From contig JAEVZN010000261.1 in assembly GCA_023392205.1 (NCBI GenBank), positions 1 through 8,544 on the forward strand: 8,544 nt of DNA, in the 5' to 3' direction. This document shows, in pieces, positions 1-6,463 of the stretch. The stretch's first letter is position 1, and the number at the start of each line of letters is the position of its first letter. Origin of the DNA: Pseudomonadota bacterium. GTDB lineage: Bacteria; Pseudomonadota; Alphaproteobacteria; Rhizobiales; Xanthobacteraceae. Position numbers and translations under genes: made by a program. The notes below the pieces were generated by a model that saw only the letters and a list, made by a program, of their open reading frames with translations, had not been told where the DNA came from and made no database searches.

Positions 1-13
1 CCACGGGGGTGCT

Positions 14-32
14 CGCCCGCGGACCGCGGGCG
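14..32. repeat. 19-bp interrupted palindrome in the upstream spacer
   Basis: Nine-base arms CGCCCGCGG and CCGCGGGCG flank a single A at 23, and the match is perfect. It lies about 100 bp before the hpaE start. It could be an operator or the remains of an upstream gene's terminator; with a 1-nt centre the RNA hairpin would lose its inner pairs and there is no T-run, so a terminator role is weak. Bases 1-71 also stay open in plus frame 3 up to a TGA at 69-71, so the tail of an upstream gene could lie here, but two other plus frames are open as well and I cannot choose between them. Confidence 0.5.
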
Positions 33-92
33 GGTGGGCGTCATTTCGAAACCGAAAAGCTGCACATCTGAATTGACACCTGCCCAACCCTC

Positions 93-111
93 CTCCTTTC
101 GGGGGAAGGAG
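93..111 (+). other. Small hairpin in the hpaE leader
   Basis: CTCCTT (93-98) can pair perfectly with AAGGAG (106-111) around a TCGGGGG loop. The right arm looks like a Shine-Dalgarno sequence but sits about 24 nt from the hpaE ATG, too far to serve that start. No T-run follows. It may be a weak terminator for an upstream gene or a leader structure; position alone cannot decide. Confidence 0.35.
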
Positions 112-135
112 CCCGGTCATCGCAAGACGAGACGC

Positions 136-1668
136 ATGATGAATACACACCTCGACACCGCCATCGCACGCGCCGACCAATATCTCGCGCGTTTCCGCTC
201 CGGCATTGTCCCGCATCTGATCGACGGCAAGCCGGACAGGGGCAGCGGCGGCAGCTTCGAGACCGCCTCCCCGGTCGACAACAAGCCGATCGCAACAATC
301 GCGCGCGGAGGTGAGGCAGAGATCGATCGCGCGGCGAAAGCGGCGATGAAAGCCTTTCGCACGCATTGGGGCCGCACCTCGGGCGATGAGCGGCGCAAGA
401 TCCTGCACAGGATCGCCGATGCCATTGTCGCGCGTGCCGACGAGATCGCTTACGTCGAATGCATGGATACCGGCCAGCCGATCCGCTACATGGCCAAGGC
501 CGCCCTGCGCGGCGCGGAGAATTTCCGTTTCTATGCCGACCGCGCACCGGGCGCGAATGACGGGCTGTCGCTGCCGACCGACACGCATCTGAATTACACC
601 ATCCGCCAGCCGATCGGCCCCGTCGGCGTGATCACGCCCTGGAACACGCCGTTCATGCTGTCCACCTGGAAGATCGCGCCGGCACTCGCCGCCGGCTGCA
701 CGGTCGTTCACAAGCCGGCGGAATGGTCGCCGCTCACCGCACAATTGCTGGCGGAAATCTGCCTCGAGGCCGGTCTCCCCGCAGGCGTGCTCAATGTCGT
801 GCACGGCTTCGGCGAGGATGCCGGACGTGCGCTCACCGAGCATCCCGACATCAAGGCGATCGGCTTTGTCGGCGAAAGCGCCACCGGCTCCGCCATCATG
901 CGGCAGGGCGCAGCCACGCTGAAGCGCGTGCATTTCGAACTCGGCGGCAAGAATCCGGTGATCGTGTTCGGCGATGCCGATCTCGACCGCGCGCTCGATG
1001 CCTGCCTGTTCATGATCTATTCGCTGAACGGCGAACGCTGCACCTCGTCGAGCCGCGCGCTGGTCGATGCGTCGATCTACGACGAATTTGCAAAACGCGC
1101 CGCCGCGCGCGTGAAGACGATCAGGGTTGGGCATCCGCTCGATCCGGCCACCGAGATCGGCCCGCTCATCCATCCGCGCCATGTCGAGAAGGTGTTGAGT
1201 TATGTCAATGCCGCGCGGCAAGCAGGTGCGACCGTTGCCGTTGGCGGCAATCGTGCCGATAGCGGACAGGGCCGCGATGTCGGCAATTATGTGGAGCCGA
1301 CACTTTATCTCGATGCACGCAACGATATGACCATCGCACAGGAAGAGATTTTCGGTCCCGTCCTCACGATGATCCCCTTCGCCGACGAGCAGGACGCCGT
1401 CGCGCTCGCCAACGATGTGCGTTACGGGCTCGCGGGTTATTTGTGGACCCGCGATGTCGGCCGCGCGCATCGTATGGCGCAGGCGCTGGAAGCCGGGATG
1501 ATCTGGGTGAATTCGGAAAATGTGCGCCACCTGCCGACACCGTTCGGCGGCGTGAAATCGTCCGGCATCGGCCGCGACGGCGGCGATTATTCGTTCGATT
1601 TCTACATGGAGACTAAGAACATCGCGATCGCGCTCGACAATCACAAGATTCCGAAGATTGGAGCTTAG
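136..1668 (+). CDS. hpaE: 5-carboxymethyl-2-hydroxymuconate-semialdehyde dehydrogenase (HpaE), ALDH superfamily
   Basis: This NAD-dependent cytosolic aldehyde dehydrogenase should oxidise 5-carboxymethyl-2-hydroxymuconic semialdehyde, the ring-cleavage product of homoprotocatechuate. All ALDH landmarks are visible (numbering from the ATG at 136, 510 aa): TPWNTP with oxyanion Asn170, cofactor Lys193 in HKPAE, GFVGESATGS near 243-252, general base Glu268 in FELGGKNP, nucleophile Cys302 in NGERCTSSSR, and EEIFGP with Glu404. The IYSLNGERCTSSSR stretch and the partner hpaD favour the HpaE subfamily over betaine-aldehyde dehydrogenase. The frame is open from base 1 and a GTG at 34 would add 34 residues of unlike composition, so I prefer ATG 136 (ATG 139 is equally possible); the ribosome site is weak (ACGAG). 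Length is slightly above the ~488 aa of enterobacterial HpaE. It is followed in the same direction by hpaD after 175 bp. The family is certain; the exact substrate is inferred from context. Confidence 0.88.
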   Translation: MMNTHLDTAIARADQYLARFRSGIVPHLIDGKPDRGSGGSFETASPVDNKPIATIARGGEAEIDRAAKAAMKAFRTHWGRTSGDERRKILHRIADAIVARADEIAYVECMDTGQPIRYMAKAALRGAENFRFYADRAPGANDGLSLPTDTHLNYTIRQPIGPVGVITPWNTPFMLSTWKIAPALAAGCTVVHKPAEWSPLTAQLLAEICLEAGLPAGVLNVVHGFGEDAGRALTEHPDIKAIGFVGESATGSAIMRQGAATLKRVHFELGGKNPVIVFGDADLDRALDACLFMIYSLNGERCTSSSRALVDASIYDEFAKRAAARVKTIRVGHPLDPATEIGPLIHPRHVEKVLSYVNAARQAGATVAVGGNRADSGQGRDVGNYVEPTLYLDARNDMTIAQEEIFGPVLTMIPFADEQDAVALANDVRYGLAGYLWTRDVGRAHRMAQALEAGMIWVNSENVRHLPTPFGGVKSSGIGRDGGDYSFDFYMETKNIAIALDNHKIPKIGA

Positions 1669-1686
1669 TCGACTTTCACTTTCGCC

Positions 1687-1821
1687 CCGTCATCCTGAGG
1701 TGCGAGCATCGCTGGCAAGTTTACGCAGCCAGCGTCGTGCGAGCCTCGAAGGATGAACGGCCACAGAACGGGCCGTCGCCCTTCGAGGCCCGCGCTTCGC
1801 GCGGACACCTCAGGGTGACGG
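1687..1821. repeat. Intergenic palindromic repeat element between hpaE and hpaD
   Basis: The ends are 16-bp inverted repeats, CCGTCATCCTGAGGTG (1687-1702) and CACCTCAGGGTGACGG (1806-1821), matching at 15 of 16 positions. Nested inside are CGCTGGC/GCCAGCG (1710-1716 / 1728-1734), GCCTCGAAGG/CCTTCGAGGC (1743-1752 / 1780-1789, perfect), ACGGCC/GGCCGT (1757-1762 / 1771-1776) and CCGCG/CGCGG (1790-1794 / 1800-1804). The whole could fold as a cruciform or multi-branched RNA. From memory, elements with CATCCTGAGG ends and a CCTCGAAGGATG core are common between genes in Bradyrhizobium and relatives. It has no coding capacity and is probably a REP/MITE-like unit; as RNA it might lower read-through from hpaE or protect transcript ends. 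Confidence 0.8.
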
Positions 1822-1843
1822 AGAAAAAACCGAGGAAACACCC

Positions 1844-2827
1844 ATGCCCATCCGCAAACCGAACTTCGCCCCGCCCTTCAACATCGTGCGCGCCAGCCAT
1901 GTCGAATTCGGCGTCGCCGATCTCGACCGCTCGCACGCCTTCTATGTCGATTGCCTCGGCTATCTGGTGAGCGATGCCGACCGCGAGGCGATCTATCTGC
2001 GCGCGGTGGAAGAGCGCAATCACCATTCCATCGTACTGCGCAAGCAGAAGGACGCCACCATCCCGGCGCTCGGCTACAAGGTCGGCAGCGAGGAAGACCT
2101 CGACCGCGCCGCCTTCTGGTTCGCGCACAAGGGCTATCCGACCACGTTCATGGAAATGCCCTATCAGGGCCGCACGCTGCGCACCTGCGACCTGCACGGC
2201 ATGCCGCTCGATTTCTATTTCCGCATGGACCAGGCCGAATGCATGCTGCGCAAATACGCAGCCTATAAGGGCGCGCGCATCCAGCGCATCGACCACCTCA
2301 ATTGCTTCACGCCGGACGTGCAGGCGTCCTACGACTTCTATACCGAACTCGGTTTTCGGCTGACCGAATATACCGAGACCGAAGGCGCCGATCCGAAGCT
2401 CTGGGCGGTGTGGATGCATCGCAAGGGCAACGTCCACGACCTCGCCTTCACCAACGGCGCAGGCCCTCGCCTGCATCATATCGGCGTGTGGACCGCAAGC
2501 TCGCTCGACATCCTGCATATCTGCGACGTGATGGCGTCGAGCGGCTATCTCGACAACATGGAGCGCGGACCTGGGCGGCACGGCATCTCCAACGCCTTCT
2601 TCCTTTACATCCGCGATCCGGATGGCCATCGCGTGGAGTTGTTCACCTCCGATTACCTGACCGTCGATCCGGATTTCGAACCCTATCGCTGGACGCTGCT
2701 GGACAAGCAGCGCCAGACACTGTGGGGCCATCCGGCGCCGAAGTCGTGGTTCGAGGAAGGCTCGACCTTCACCGGCGTGCCGGTCAGGGAGCCAGCGCTG
2801 GAGGCGCAGCCGATCGTGGCGAGGTAG
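1844..2827 (+). CDS. hpaD: 3,4-dihydroxyphenylacetate (homoprotocatechuate) 2,3-dioxygenase, type I extradiol
   Basis: This cytosolic extradiol dioxygenase uses Fe(II), or Mn(II) in some relatives, to open the ring of homoprotocatechuate to 5-carboxymethyl-2-hydroxymuconic semialdehyde, the substrate of the upstream HpaE. The 327 residues make two vicinal-oxygen-chelate units (about 15-130 and 145-270). The metal triad is visible as His151 (RIDHLN), His212 (RLHHIG) and Glu265 (DGHRVELF). Residues known as second-sphere or acid-base positions in the Brevibacterium enzyme also line up: Asn153, His198 (VHDLAF), His211 and Tyr255. This places it with the HPCD/MndD type I family rather than the unrelated type III HpaD of E. 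coli. The start is backed by GAGGA at 1832-1836, 7 nt before the ATG. The C-terminal tail after about 270 is the family's lid-forming extension. It is probably co-transcribed with hpaE, unless the palindromic element in between separates them. Its stop is 9 bp from the convergent cupin stop. Confidence 0.92.
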   Translation: MPIRKPNFAPPFNIVRASHVEFGVADLDRSHAFYVDCLGYLVSDADREAIYLRAVEERNHHSIVLRKQKDATIPALGYKVGSEEDLDRAAFWFAHKGYPTTFMEMPYQGRTLRTCDLHGMPLDFYFRMDQAECMLRKYAAYKGARIQRIDHLNCFTPDVQASYDFYTELGFRLTEYTETEGADPKLWAVWMHRKGNVHDLAFTNGAGPRLHHIGVWTASSLDILHICDVMASSGYLDNMERGPGRHGISNAFFLYIRDPDGHRVELFTSDYLTVDPDFEPYRWTLLDKQRQTLWGHPAPKSWFEEGSTFTGVPVREPALEAQPIVAR

Positions 2828-2836
2828 CTGCTCCGG

Positions 2837-3265
2837 TCACGCCTTGACGAAGTGTCCCCACGCGGCTTCCCAGTCATTGCCGGCCAGATCCTTGACCCGC
2901 CCTTCCTCGTCGTAGAACTTGTTCGGAACCTGGAAGATCGCCAGCATCACGCCGCCCTCGGGGCACCAGGCCGAATGCCGGCTGCCCGGCTCGCGCCACA
3001 CGAACTCGCCGGGCCCGACCTTGAGGCCGGACATCGGCCCGTCCTTGTCGACAAGCGAGCCTTCGATCACCCAGGTCTGCTCGATTCCGACATGCTCGTG
3101 GTCGGGAAGCACCGCGCCGGGCGCCATCCGCATCAGCGCAGTGACAAGCCCGGTTTTCCGGTCGAACATCAGCGGCTTGGCCTCGCATCCCTCGAAGCGG
3201 GTCTTCTGCCATTCCATCGTATCCGGCCGCACGATGTGGGAATGATCGTTGCACTCGGTCGCCAT
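2837..3265 (-). CDS. Small single-domain cupin protein, ChrR-like cupin
   Basis: The product is 142 aa with one beta-barrel cupin domain filling most of it. Motif 1 fits the consensus exactly: Gly50, five residues, His56-Glu-His58, three residues, Glu62, six residues, Gly69. Motif 2 is Gly86 to PGSRH ending at His97. His56, His58, Glu62 and His97 should bind one metal ion. The sequence HEHVGIEQTWVIEG and the PGSRH turn resemble the cupin of ChrR-type proteins and small dioxygenase-like cupins. A start at 3325 would add 20 residues, but a GGAG 8 nt before the ATG at 3265 decides for the shorter form. The gene is convergent with hpaD (9-bp gap) and divergent from selO. Closeness to ring-cleavage genes makes an aromatic-related role possible, but the orientation shows it is not in their operon. 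The substrate is unknown. Confidence 0.8.
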   Translation of the reverse strand: MATECNDHSHIVRPDTMEWQKTRFEGCEAKPLMFDRKTGLVTALMRMAPGAVLPDHEHVGIEQTWVIEGSLVDKDGPMSGLKVGPGEFVWREPGSRHSAWCPEGGVMLAIFQVPNKFYDEEGRVKDLAGNDWEAAWGHFVKA

Positions 3266-3273
3266 GATTTTTT

Positions 3274-3277
3274 CTCC
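3274..3277 (-). promoter_or_regulatory. Ribosome binding site that fixes the cupin start
   Basis: On the minus strand GGAG is followed by 8 nt (AAAAAATC) and then ATG at 3265. This favours the 142-aa product over the longer in-frame start at 3325. Confidence 0.7.
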
Positions 3278-3296
3278 ATAACGATCGGCTTTGCGC

Positions 3297-3330
3297 AAGC
3301 CATGCCAATCATAAAGCCGTGCCAATCATC
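3297..3330. repeat. Two-unit 17-bp tandem repeat upstream of the cupin gene
   Basis: Units 3297-3313 and 3314-3330 are both AAGCC-R-TGCCAATCAT plus one base, matching at 15 of 17 positions. They lie 32-65 bp before the cupin ATG and 86-119 bp before the selO ATG, in the 150-bp divergent spacer. On the minus strand each unit holds TTGGCA, and the junction gives TATGAT (3308-3313), a fair -10 hexamer with no matching -35. A nearby inverted repeat GGCTT/AAGCC lies at 3287-3301. Two direct repeats about 1.6 helical turns apart could be a regulator site or part of the cupin promoter. Confidence 0.55.
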
Positions 3331-3415
3331 CTGACTCGCGAAGGCCGCCTGCGCATCGGCTCGCCTGCAGCGATCGGGGCTTGTTTTTTGCCGCGACGGC
3401 GACAAGTTGTATAGG

Positions 3416-4930
3416 ATGACAGAAACAGTTCCCCAAGCAAAAGCCGAGCGCGCCATATCGGCCCGGATAGCCTTCGACAACAGCTACGCCACCTTGCCGG
3501 AGCGCTTCTTTGAGCGCATCGAACCGACGCCGGTGTCCGCACCCCGGCTGATCGCGCTCAACCGTCGCCTGGCAGAGCGGCTGGGGCTTGATCCTGCGTT
3601 CCTGGAAAGTGCCGAAGGGGTTGCCATTCTTGCGGGCAATCGCATTGCAGAAGGCGCGGCGCCGCTCGCACAGGCCTATGCCGGACACCAGTTCGGCAAT
3701 TTCGTTCCCCAGCTCGGTGACGGCCGTGCGGTGCTTCTGGGTGAGGTGATCGCCCCATCGGGCGAGCGTTTCGATATTCAGCTCAAGGGATCTGGCCCGA
3801 CGCGCTTCTCCCGGCGCGGCGACGGGCGTGCGGCGCTGGGTCCGGTCGTCCGCGAATATGTTGTCAGCGAGGCGATGGCGGCGCGGGGCGTGCCAACCAC
3901 CCGATCCCTCGCCGCCGTCACGAGCGGCGATCCCGTGATACGTGAACGCGTGCTGCCCGGTGCCGTGTTGACACGCATTGCGTCCAGCCATCTTCGCGTC
4001 GGCACGTTCCAGTATTTTGCTGCCCGCGAGGATCTCGAGGGACTGCGGTTCCTCGCGGATCATGCAATCAGCCGTCACTATCCCGAGGCCTCCGAGGCCG
4101 CGGATCCGTACCTGGCGTTATTCAAAGCCGTCATCGCGCGGCTTGCCGATCTCGTATCGCGGTGGATGCAGATCGGCTTTATTCACGGCGTCCTGAATAC
4201 GGACAACATGTCCATCGCCGGCGAAACCATCGACTACGGTCCCTGCGCCTTCATGGATGCCTATCATCCCCGCAAGGTGTTCAGTTCCATCGACCGTCAG
4301 GGCCGTTACGCCTACGAAAACCAGCCGGGGATCGTGCAATGGAATCTTGCACGGCTGGGCGAATGCCTGCTTCCGCTCTTTTCAGGCGGCCGCGACGACG
4401 CCCTTGCCAAGGCCAATGATGCGCTCCGCACATTCGCCACGGTCTACCAGACCGCCTATCTGGCCGGCTTCCGGCGCAAGCTCGGTCTGTTCGACGCCCA
4501 CACCGACGACGAAGTTTTGATCGCCGATCTGCTCAACCGAATGGCGGAAGGCGGCGCCGACTTCACGGCCACCTTCCGCGCGCTGAGTGATGTTGCCGGA
4601 CACACGGAAACCGACGACCGCGTGCGGGATATGTTCGCGAACACGGCGTCTTACGACGCCTGGGCTTTTGTCTGGCGGGAGCGTCTGTCGCGCGAGCGGC
4701 AGACTCCGCAAGAGCGCAGCGCCGCGATGAGGTCGGTCAATCCGAAATACATCCCGCGCAATCATCGCATCGAAGCCGCGATTGCTGCGGCCGAAGAGGG
4801 GCTGTTTGATCCGTTCGAGGAGCTCAATCGGGTGCTCGCTCACCCGTATGACGATCAGGCCGCGTTCGAGCGCTATGCCACGCCGCCCCAGCCGGAAGAG
4901 GAAGTCTCCCAGACCTTCTGCGGAACATAA
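3416..4930 (+). CDS. selO: Protein adenylyltransferase SelO (YdiU / UPF0061 family)
   Basis: SelO is a pseudokinase-fold enzyme that moves AMP from ATP onto Ser, Thr or Tyr of target proteins; in E. coli it is tied to the oxidative stress response. The 504-aa frame spans the usual family length. Visible landmarks: YAGHQFGNFVPQLGDGRA (about 88-105), ATP-binding Lys124 in QLKGSGPTRFSRRGDGR, VREYVVSEAMAARGVPTTR (about 145-163), and HGVLNTDNMSI with Asp263 and Asn264 followed ten residues later by metal-binding Asp273 in DYGP. These match the spacing of Lys113, Asp252, Asn253 and Asp262 in the Pseudomonas enzyme. The protein ends QTFCGT with Cys502, the position that holds selenocysteine in animals, and Cys277 after DYGP is the likely disulphide partner. 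A TTG at 3407 is in frame, but ATG 3416 is preferred; the ribosome site is poor (AGG abutting the ATG). It stands alone, divergent from the cupin gene, with a hairpin after it. Confidence 0.93.
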   Translation: MTETVPQAKAERAISARIAFDNSYATLPERFFERIEPTPVSAPRLIALNRRLAERLGLDPAFLESAEGVAILAGNRIAEGAAPLAQAYAGHQFGNFVPQLGDGRAVLLGEVIAPSGERFDIQLKGSGPTRFSRRGDGRAALGPVVREYVVSEAMAARGVPTTRSLAAVTSGDPVIRERVLPGAVLTRIASSHLRVGTFQYFAAREDLEGLRFLADHAISRHYPEASEAADPYLALFKAVIARLADLVSRWMQIGFIHGVLNTDNMSIAGETIDYGPCAFMDAYHPRKVFSSIDRQGRYAYENQPGIVQWNLARLGECLLPLFSGGRDDALAKANDALRTFATVYQTAYLAGFRRKLGLFDAHTDDEVLIADLLNRMAEGGADFTATFRALSDVAGHTETDDRVRDMFANTASYDAWAFVWRERLSRERQTPQERSAAMRSVNPKYIPRNHRIEAAIAAAEEGLFDPFEELNRVLAHPYDDQAAFERYATPPQPEEEVSQTFCGT

Positions 4931-4942
4931 GCCTCGTTGCTG

Positions 4943-4972
4943 GCTGCGCGCGCCCGTTTCGGGACGCGCAGC
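4943..4972. terminator. Hairpin between convergent selO and pntB, likely bidirectional terminator
   Basis: GCTGCGCG (4943-4950) pairs perfectly with CGCGCAGC (4965-4972). Inside, CCCG (4953-4956) pairs with CGGG (4960-4963) around TTT, with a small asymmetric bulge between the two stems. It begins 12 bp after the selO stop and lies 24 bp past the pntB stop on the other strand, where a shared terminator is expected. Neither side has a U-tract, so it is not a textbook intrinsic terminator. Confidence 0.55.
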
Positions 4973-4980
4973 AGTTCGCG

Positions 4981-5012
4981 CTACATCGCCTTGAAGCTAC
5001 ATCCCCTTGACG
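4981..5012. repeat. 16-bp imperfect tandem duplication across the pntB stop
   Basis: CTACATCGCCTTGAAG (4981-4996) and CTACATCCCCTTGACG (4997-5012) abut and match at 14 of 16 positions. The second unit holds the last codons and TAG stop of pntB (minus strand); the first is a copy just beyond it carrying its own TAG. It looks like a replication-slippage duplication and may have set the present pntB end. Confidence 0.55.
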
Positions 5013-6394
5013 AAGTTCTCGGTCATCTTCTTGGCGTCACCCAGCAGCATCATTGTGTTGTCGCGATAGAAGAGCGGGTTGTCGATGCCGGCATAACCGG
5101 ACGCCAGCGAGCGCTTGTTGAACATCACCGTGCCCGCCTTCCAGACCTGCAACACCGGCATGCCGTAGATCGGCGAGGTCTTGTCGTCTTCGGCGGCCGG
5201 ATTGGTCACGTCGTTGGCGCCGATGACATAGACCACGTCGGCCTGCGGGAATTCCGAGTTGATGTCTTCCAGTTCGAACACCTCGTCGTAGGGCACATTC
5301 GCTTCGGCCAGAAGCACGTTCATATGGCCGGGCATGCGGCCCGCGACCGGATGGATGGCGTATTTGACCTCGACGCCTTCCTTCTTGAGATGATCGGCCA
5401 TCTCCCGCAGCGCATGTTGAGCCTGCGCGACCGCCATGCCGTAACCCGGCACGATGATGACCTTGGAGGCATTCTTCATGATGTAGGCGGCATCTTCCGC
5501 CGACCCGAGCTTGACCGGCTTCTGCTCTCCCGCGCCGCCGGCCGGGCCGGCGACTTCGCCGCCGAAGCCGCCGAGAATGACCGAGATGAAGGAGCGGTTC
5601 ATGCCCTTGCACATGATGTAGGACAGGATCGCGCCCGAAGAGCCGACCAGCGCGCCGGTGATGATCAGCGCGGTGTTGCCGAGCGTGAAGCCGATGCCGG
5701 CCGCCGCCCAGCCGGAATAGGAATTCAGCATCGAGATCACGACCGGCATATCCGCGCCGCCGATCGGGATGATGATCAGGACGCCAAGCACCAGCGACGC
5801 GATCACCAAGAGCCAGAATGCCGAATAGCTTTCGGTCGCCGCCAGCCAAGCAATCAGGATCACCGTTGCAGCCCCGAGGCCGATATTGATGGCATGCCGC
5901 GCGGGAAGCATGATCGGCGCACCGCTCATGCGCCCGGACAATTTCATGAAGGCGATGATCGAGCCGGTGAATGTGAGCGCGCCGATGGCGGTGCCGATCG
6001 ACATCTCGATCAGGCTCGCGCCGCGAATGGCGCCGACCTGTCCGATGCCGAACGCGGCGGGTGCATAGAGCGCGGCGGCCGCCACCAGCACGGCCGCCTT
6101 GCCGACCAGCTAATGGAAGGCCGCGACCAGCTCGGGCATCGCCGTCATCGGAACGCGACGTGCGATCATCGCGCCGATGCCGCCGCCGATCGCGATGCCG
6201 AGAATGACCAGAAGCCAGGCGACAATGCCGGCCGGAGGCTGTGCGGCCAGCGTGGTGATGACGGCGATGGCCATGCCGGCCATGCCGAAGTAATTGCCCT
6301 GCCGGGAGGTTTCCGGCGACGACAATCCGCGCAACGCCAGAATGAAGAGAACGCCGGCAACCAGATAGAACAGCGAGACCAGATTGGCGCTCAT
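4997..6394 (-). pseudogene. pntB: NAD(P) transhydrogenase subunit beta, interrupted by one in-frame amber codon
   Basis: PntB carries the dII membrane helices and the NADP-binding dIII of the proton-pumping transhydrogenase that makes NADPH from NADH. The frame runs from ATG 6394 (GGAG 9 nt upstream) to TAG 4997-4999 and would encode 465 residues, the family length, but codon 95 is TAG (6110-6112). Upstream are 94 normal residues (SRQGNYFGMAGMAIA near 30-44, MTAMPELVAAFH at 83-94). Downstream are 370 normal residues: IGGADMP with Asp215, MLNSYSGW with Asn224, GYGMAVAQAQ (about 317-326), HPVAGRMPGHMNVLLAEA, IGANDVTNPAA, GYAGIDNPLFY. His94, Asp215 and Asn224 match E. coli beta-His91, Asp213 and Asn222. 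E. coli has HSFVGLAAVLV where this gene reads H, stop, LVGKAAVLV, so Ser is replaced and Lys99 stands in a membrane helix. As written, no full-length product forms unless the stop is read through, is an artefact, or translation restarts at GTG 6091. Confidence 0.85.
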
Positions 6395-6456
6395 GGCCCG
6401 ACTCTCCAGTGGCCATGTCCGGCCTTGACGGCGTCCAGCTTGTGTTTCGTCTTCAT
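6391..6456 (-). CDS. Possible 21-aa ORF coupled to pntB
   Basis: A 22-codon frame starts with ATG 7 nt after the pntAB stop. Its TGA shares the sequence ATGA with the pntB start, a 4-nt overlap typical of translational coupling. The peptide begins MKTKHKLDAVKAG and ends GHWRVGP; it is basic, has three His and shows no membrane segment or known domain. Codons mostly end in G or C, like the neighbours, but that is expected from the base composition. Its ribosome site would be a weak GAAGAAG within the end of pntAB. It may be a real small protein, a leader that feeds ribosomes to pntB, or chance. Without it the pntAB-pntB gap is 69 bp, longer than the other gaps in this operon. Confidence 0.35.
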   Translation of the reverse strand: MKTKHKLDAVKAGHGHWRVGP

Positions 6457-6463
6457 GGCGCCG

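Noticed and set aside
73..101. TTGACA at 73-78 as the -35 of an hpaE promoter
   Set aside because: The -35 is perfect, but at 17-bp spacing the -10 is CTTTCG, which is too poor to support a promoter call.
34..135. GTG 34 as the hpaE start
   Set aside because: The added 34 residues do not look like an ALDH N terminus and the region holds hairpins; MNTHLDTAIARADQYL from ATG 136/139 is more natural.
1721..2731. 336-codon minus-strand open frame
   Set aside because: It covers hpaD, whose metal ligands and ribosome site are clear on the plus strand, and extends into the palindromic repeat. It is a shadow frame.
3388..3415. TTGCCG, 16 bp, TATAGG as a selO promoter
   Set aside because: It would start transcription after the selO ATG at 3416, and no other good start codon lies soon downstream.
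5037..6416. 459-codon minus-strand frame crossing the amber site, considered as a frameshift product
   Set aside because: It is another frame over pntB and low-complexity Arg/Gly-rich. The true frame continues unchanged on both sides of the stop, so no frameshift is needed.
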